DNA from: JBKPFU01 sp046728975
Lineage (GTDB): Bacteria > Actinomycetota > Thermoleophilia > Gaiellales > Gaiellaceae
Assembly: GCA_046728975.1 (NCBI GenBank)
Contig: JBKPFU010000196.1
Coordinates: 1 to 8,637 of the forward strand
DNA length: 8,637 bases
Direction of reading: 5' to 3'
Each line of letters opens with the position of its first letter. The stretch's first letter is position 1. A program made the translations under genes and the position numbers. Below are positions 6,316-8,637 of this stretch, one piece after another. The notes beneath the pieces were generated by a model. That model had not been told where the DNA came from. It ran no database searches and was given only the letters and a program-made list of their open reading frames with translations.

Positions 6316-6533
6316 ACGCGGCGGCGCCGCACGTTTGGCGCCTGCTGACCGAGTGCTGCGTAGGCGAGCGTCTGCAGCGCCTCGTTCAGGTTCCGGAGTT
6401 CGTGCGAGACGCGCGCAAACCCCTCCGCGTGATCGAGCCGCCGGTTCAGCGTCCGCACCTCCGCGATGAGCAGATCGAGGCGCTCCAGCAGCGCGTCCAG
6501 CTGTCGGTCGTCGAGGTGTTTGCGCTCAGCCAT
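6309..6533 (-). CDS. Small hypothetical coiled-coil protein (74 aa)
   Basis: The 74-residue product is soluble and mostly helical. Leucine-spaced heptads run from about residue 8 to 36 (LDDRQLDALLERLDLLIAEVRTLNRRLDH) and again at 44-60 (HELRNLNEALQTLAYAALG), ending in a basic tail (NVRRRRVG). No family is recognised. The ATG lies 8 bases inside the end of the VanZ-like gene (ATGGCTGA), which is typical of a coupled second gene and the main reason to accept it. The competing + strand frame has shadow composition. The function is unknown; self-assembly by coiled coil is inferred. Confidence 0.6.
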   Translation of the reverse strand: MAERKHLDDRQLDALLERLDLLIAEVRTLNRRLDHAEGFARVSHELRNLNEALQTLAYAALGQQAPNVRRRRVG

Positions 6534-6930
6534 CTCGCTCGATTCTACGCGGCCGCTCCTGCCAGCCCAGCCGGCGCTCTGACCATGCTCGCGCAGTAGC
6601 CGAGCGGAGGATCAGGATCCCGAGCACCAAACCGCCGGCGTCGATCGCGACGTCGAGCGGCGCCCCGTGCCGGCCCTGGACGAAGTGCTGATGGATCTCG
6701 TCGGTGATCGCATAGCCAAGGCCGAGGGCGAAGGCGGGGAGCTCACGGCCGAGCGCGCGTAGGAGGAGCGCCCCAAGAATCGCGTACTCGGTCACGTGGG
6801 CGCACTTCCGCAGGATGGTGTCCCAGACGCCCAGATCGGTGCCGAGACCCGGGATCGAGGAGAACGTGAAGATGACCCCGGCCCACACGACGACCGGCAG
6901 CCAGACCGTGACGAGCCGCGAAGACATCAC
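6526..6930 (-). CDS. VanZ-like family membrane protein
   Basis: 134 residues from GTG 6930 (an ATG at 6927 is the second codon). It shows the VanZ pattern: an N-terminal transmembrane segment with FTFSS, then RKCAHVTEYAILGALLLRAL (41-60), a further helix, then DEIHQHFVQGRHGAPLDVAIDAGG (77-100) with the conserved acidic, histidine and arginine residues, then a last helix. VanZ of Tn1546 gives low-level teicoplanin resistance, but most chromosomal VanZ-like proteins have unknown roles, and nothing here links this one to resistance. No Shine-Dalgarno precedes the start. A TAGCAT box 8 bases upstream suggests leaderless transcription. It is followed by an overlapping coiled-coil gene. Confidence 0.88.
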   Translation of the reverse strand: MMSSRLVTVWLPVVVWAGVIFTFSSIPGLGTDLGVWDTILRKCAHVTEYAILGALLLRALGRELPAFALGLGYAITDEIHQHFVQGRHGAPLDVAIDAGGLVLGILILRSATARAWSERRLGWQERPRRIERDG

Positions 6931-6948
6931 GGCAAGCCATGCTAGTCT
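6921..6948 (+). promoter_or_regulatory. Probable promoter of the cobalamin-riboswitch operon
   Basis: A -10 box TAGTCT at 6943-6948 is preceded by TGC, giving an extended -10 (TGnTAnnnT). AAGACA at 6921-6926 matches a -35 at four of six positions with 16-base spacing. The predicted start near 6955 is just upstream of the riboswitch helix at 6962, as a leader would require. The -35 lies over the VanZ start codon. Confidence 0.45.
6939..6944 (-). promoter_or_regulatory. Probable -10 box for the VanZ-like gene
   Basis: Read on the minus strand, TAGCAT fits TAnnnT and ends 8 bases before GTG 6930, so transcription would start near the start codon. Its TA dinucleotide (6943-6944) is shared with the -10 box of the divergent cobalamin operon. 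No clear -35 is seen. Confidence 0.38.
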
Positions 6949-6961
6949 CGAGCCCGAAATA

Positions 6962-7104
6962 GGCGAGCGGTGAGGGAACCCGGTGCAAATCCGGGACGGT
7001 CCCGCCGCTGTGAGGGGAGACGCTCTCCCGCCGAAACGCCACTGGCCGCGAGCCGGGAAGGCGGCGGAAGAGGGAGCCCCGAGTCAGAAGACCTGCCGCC
7101 CGCC
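6962..7104 (+). promoter_or_regulatory. Cobalamin (B12) riboswitch
   Basis: The core of the class is complete. A closing helix pairs 6962-6970 with 7096-7104, with one mismatch at 6966/7100. Then come GAGGGAACCCGGTGCAAATC (6972-6991), CCGGGACGGTCCCGCCGCTG (6991-7010), the L5-type GCCACTGGC at 7038-7046, GGGAAGGCGG at 7055-7064, and the B12 box AGTCAGAAGACCTGCC at 7082-7097. GGGAG/CTCCC (7015-7019 with 7025-7029) is a peripheral hairpin. The riboswitch sits just before a DUF4430 gene and lowers expression when adenosyl- or other cobalamins are plentiful, as known for the class. The expression platform appears translational: no terminator is seen and the Shine-Dalgarno can be masked. Confidence 0.95.
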
Positions 7105-7118
7105 GCGTAGATCGATCC

Positions 7119-7133
7119 CCTCGCGGAAGGAGG
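7119..7133 (+). promoter_or_regulatory. Shine-Dalgarno of the first DUF4430 gene with possible masking hairpin
   Basis: AAGGAGG at 7127-7133 is a perfect Shine-Dalgarno 4 bases before GTG 7138 and fixes that start. CCTC at 7119-7122 can pair with GAGG at 7130-7133 and hide it. The same region (TCCCCTC, 7116-7122) is perfectly complementary to GAGGGGA at 7012-7018 inside the riboswitch, which could free the site. The pairings are seen; the switching role is inferred. Confidence 0.5.
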
Positions 7134-7137
7134 AGTC

Positions 7138-7728
7138 GTGTTTCGACGTCTGTTCGTTTTCGCCGTTCTCGCGGCGCTTCTCGTCGTGCCGTCGGCGCTG
7201 GCCGCACGGGTGCACGTCCGGATCGAAGGCAGGAGCCAGACGATCTTCGGGGCGACCCAGCCCACGCTGTCTGTTCAGGCAAACGCCCTCGATGCGCTCG
7301 AGTCGGCGAGCCTGGCCGGCGAGTTCTACTACCACGTGACCCAGACGTCCTTCGGGCCGTACGTCGACCAGATCGGACGCTATGCCGCTGCCGGCAACAG
7401 CGGTTGGGTGTTCAAGGTGAACGGGGTCTCGCCGCCGGTCGGCGCCAAGGACGTGACCGTCAAGGACGGCGACAGCGTCCTCTGGTACTGGGCCACATTC
7501 GGGGCGACGGGAGGGCCCTCGACGCTCGTTCTACGCCGAACGCGAGCGAACTGCTATCGCGTGCTCGCCCAGGACGACAAAGGGGCGCTTCGCGCAGCAA
7601 GCGGCGCCTCGCTCCAGGTCGACGGCCGCAGCGTCCGGACTCGAGCCGGTCGACGCTGCGTTGGTCGCCACACGGGGCTCGTCCGGGCAACCAAACGGGG
7701 AACGGTGCGGTCGAACGCGCTTCGATGA
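7138..7728 (+). CDS. Secreted DUF4430 (transcobalamin C-terminal-like) protein
   Basis: 196 residues from GTG 7138. A Sec signal peptide (MFRRLFVFAVLAALLVVPSALA) has an AxA-type cleavage site after residue 22. A DUF4430 domain occupies about residues 45-122: LDALESA, FGPYVDQIGRYAAAGNSGWVFKVNG (72-96), and VTVKDGDSVLWYWATFG (106-122), the pattern shared with the cobalamin-cradling C-terminal domain of transcobalamin and intrinsic factor. After it come about 70 residues with an Ig-like look and two cysteines (C139, C174) that may form a disulfide, ending without a membrane anchor or LPXTG. Direct control by a B12 riboswitch makes extracellular cobalamin binding the likely job, but this is inferred. 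It overlaps the next gene by ATGA. Confidence 0.87.
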   Translation: MFRRLFVFAVLAALLVVPSALAARVHVRIEGRSQTIFGATQPTLSVQANALDALESASLAGEFYYHVTQTSFGPYVDQIGRYAAAGNSGWVFKVNGVSPPVGAKDVTVKDGDSVLWYWATFGATGGPSTLVLRRTRANCYRVLAQDDKGALRAASGASLQVDGRSVRTRAGRRCVGRHTGLVRATKRGTVRSNALR

Positions 7729-8390
7729 GGACCGCTTTCGTCGCTGTTGCGGCACTGGCGCTCGTCGGCTGTGGGACCACGTCGACCTCCCAACATGGCA
7801 CGGCGCGCCTCTGGGTCACCCGTGACCGGGGCGCGCACGTGCTGCTCACGACGACGGTGCCGGCGGGGCTGACCGCGATGGAAGCGCTGCGAAAGAAGGC
7901 GCGGATCGAGCTCCGCTACGGCGGCCGCTACGTCCAGGCGATCAACGGGATCGAGGGGTCTCTCTCGAGCCGGCGCGACTGGTTCTACTTCATCAACGGC
8001 TACGAGGGAGACCGCAGCGCTGCCGAGTATCGCCTGCACGCCGGCGACGTCGAATGGTGGGACTACCGGTCCTGGGCGAAGGAGATGCGAGCGCCGGTCG
8101 TCGTTGGAGCGTTCCCGGAGCCGTTCCTGCACGGTTACGGCGGCAAGAGGCGCGCCGCAGTCGTCGTCTCGAGTGATCCGGAGGCGAAGCGGCGGCTCGG
8201 CAGGCTGATCGGGGCTCGCTCGGGAGGCGATCCGAACATCCTGCAGGTCGAGCCGGGAGCGCCGACGACACTCGCAGCCGACGGAGGCGAGAGCCCCGGC
8301 GACGCGATCCGCGTTCGCTTCGTCGGCGACTGGCATCTCCTCCTTCGCCGGCCGTTTCCGTTCCGCTATCGGTACGAGGTCAAGCATTGA
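7725..8390 (+). CDS. DUF4430 lipoprotein, second transcobalamin-like protein
   Basis: 221 residues. The ATG at 7725 overlaps the preceding stop (ATGA). The frame is open further upstream to 7404, but those bases code for the first DUF4430 gene, and only 7725 yields a lipoprotein signal (MRTAFVAVAALALVGC, lipobox LVGC, C16). A DUF4430-like domain spans about 44-117: VPAGLTAMEALRKKA, YVQAINGIEGSLSSRRDWFYFINGYE, and YRLHAGDVEWWDYRSW. The remaining 100 residues (PVVVGAFPEPFLHGYGGKRR to RYRYEVKH) form a second domain I do not recognise. Being membrane-anchored, it could hand cobalamin from the released DUF4430 protein to the transporter. That relay is inferred from gene order. Confidence 0.86.
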   Translation: MRTAFVAVAALALVGCGTTSTSQHGTARLWVTRDRGAHVLLTTTVPAGLTAMEALRKKARIELRYGGRYVQAINGIEGSLSSRRDWFYFINGYEGDRSAAEYRLHAGDVEWWDYRSWAKEMRAPVVVGAFPEPFLHGYGGKRRAAVVVSSDPEAKRRLGRLIGARSGGDPNILQVEPGAPTTLAADGGESPGDAIRVRFVGDWHLLLRRPFPFRYRYEVKH

Positions 8391-8637
8391 GCCCGGCGCC
8401 GGCGGCGGCTCTGCTTGCGGCGGCCGCGGCCGCGGCGCTGCTCGCCGACCACACGATCTCGATCGCGGTCATTGCGGCAGCTCTCTTCGTCCTTTGCCTG
8501 CGTGCGCCGCGGCCGTGGCCGTATCTCATCGGCGCGCTCGGCTCCGCCGTCGCGGTAGTCGTGGTGACGCCGTTCGTGGAGGTGATCGGGTCGAACGTGC
8601 TCTGGAGCGGGCCGACGATCCCGGTCGTCGGACAGCT
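8387..8637 (+). CDS. ecfT: EcfT-like transmembrane component of an ECF transporter (3' partial)
   Basis: A frame from TTG 8387, overlapping the preceding TGA (TTGA), runs open to the window end, giving 83 codons. GAGG at 8376-8379 is a fair Shine-Dalgarno with 7-base spacing. The product begins SPAPAALLAAAAAAALLADH, then shows hydrophobic helices (ISIAVIAAALFVLCL, PYLIGALGSAVAVVVVTPFVEVIG) and ends in VLWSGPTIPVVGQL, which resembles the segment before the conserved start of the second half of actinobacterial EcfT proteins. EcfT couples ATP hydrolysis to a substrate-binding S component. The riboswitch upstream predicts that ATPase and cobalamin S-component genes follow outside the window. The family call rests on a partial sequence. 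Confidence 0.66.
   Translation, partial: MSPAPAAALLAAAAAAALLADHTISIAVIAAALFVLCLRAPRPWPYLIGALGSAVAVVVVTPFVEVIGSNVLWSGPTIPVVGQ

Noticed and set aside
7404..7724. Upstream extension of the second DUF4430 gene
   Set aside because: These bases encode the first DUF4430 protein; the extension has shadow composition and would bury the lipoprotein signal that begins at 7725.
1..8637. tRNA, rRNA, CRISPR or insertion sequence
   Set aside because: No cloverleaf, rRNA-like segment, regularly spaced repeats or transposase motifs were seen on either strand.

Overview
The window is GC-rich, densely packed bacterial chromosome. Overlapping start/stop codons, APC permeases fused to UspA domains, paired TrkA proteins, VanZ, DUF4430 and a group II ECF transporter point to an actinobacterium. 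My best guess is the class Thermoleophilia (Gaiellales or Solirubrobacterales type), judged from protein style alone; no rRNA or other marker gene is present.

Region 1 (1-3883, + strand) is a translationally coupled operon. It holds an APC-superfamily permease with a C-terminal UspA domain (5' end outside the window), a 54-residue two-helix membrane protein too short for most gene callers (1824-1988), and a paralogous APC-UspA permease (1988-3883). Start and stop codons overlap at both junctions. Inside the second permease, a perfect Shine-Dalgarno lies just before an in-frame ATG at the UspA domain boundary, so a free-standing UspA may also be made.

Region 2 (3874-4078) is a 195-base gene gap dominated by a long inverted-repeat structure. 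It has two nested long helices and three small hairpins, and every non-Watson-Crick pair but one is a G-U wobble when read on the + strand. It could be a structured 3'UTR, a small RNA or a palindromic mobile element.

Region 3 (4079-5173, + strand) encodes two abutting TrkA/RCK proteins: a short one with only the NAD-binding domain, probably from a leaderless mRNA, and a full-length one with RCK_N and RCK_C. With the two permeases this suggests a K+ (or other cation) uptake locus regulated by nucleotides. The substrate is inferred.

Region 4 (5207-6304, + strand) is a secreted lipoprotein of the PQQ-dependent aldose/glucose dehydrogenase fold. It converges on a minus-strand pair, a VanZ-like membrane protein followed by an overlapping 74-residue coiled-coil protein. 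Both convergent stop codons lie in the arms of one small hairpin.

Region 5 (about 6920-8637, + strand) is a cobalamin-controlled operon. It has a promoter that overlaps the divergent VanZ promoter, a complete cobalamin riboswitch (6962-7104), two consecutive secreted DUF4430 (transcobalamin C-terminal-like) proteins (one with a Sec signal, one a lipoprotein), and the start of an EcfT-like transmembrane gene that runs off the window. Together these suggest vitamin B12 capture by extracellular transcobalamin-like proteins feeding an ECF transporter. This is the most interesting system in the window.
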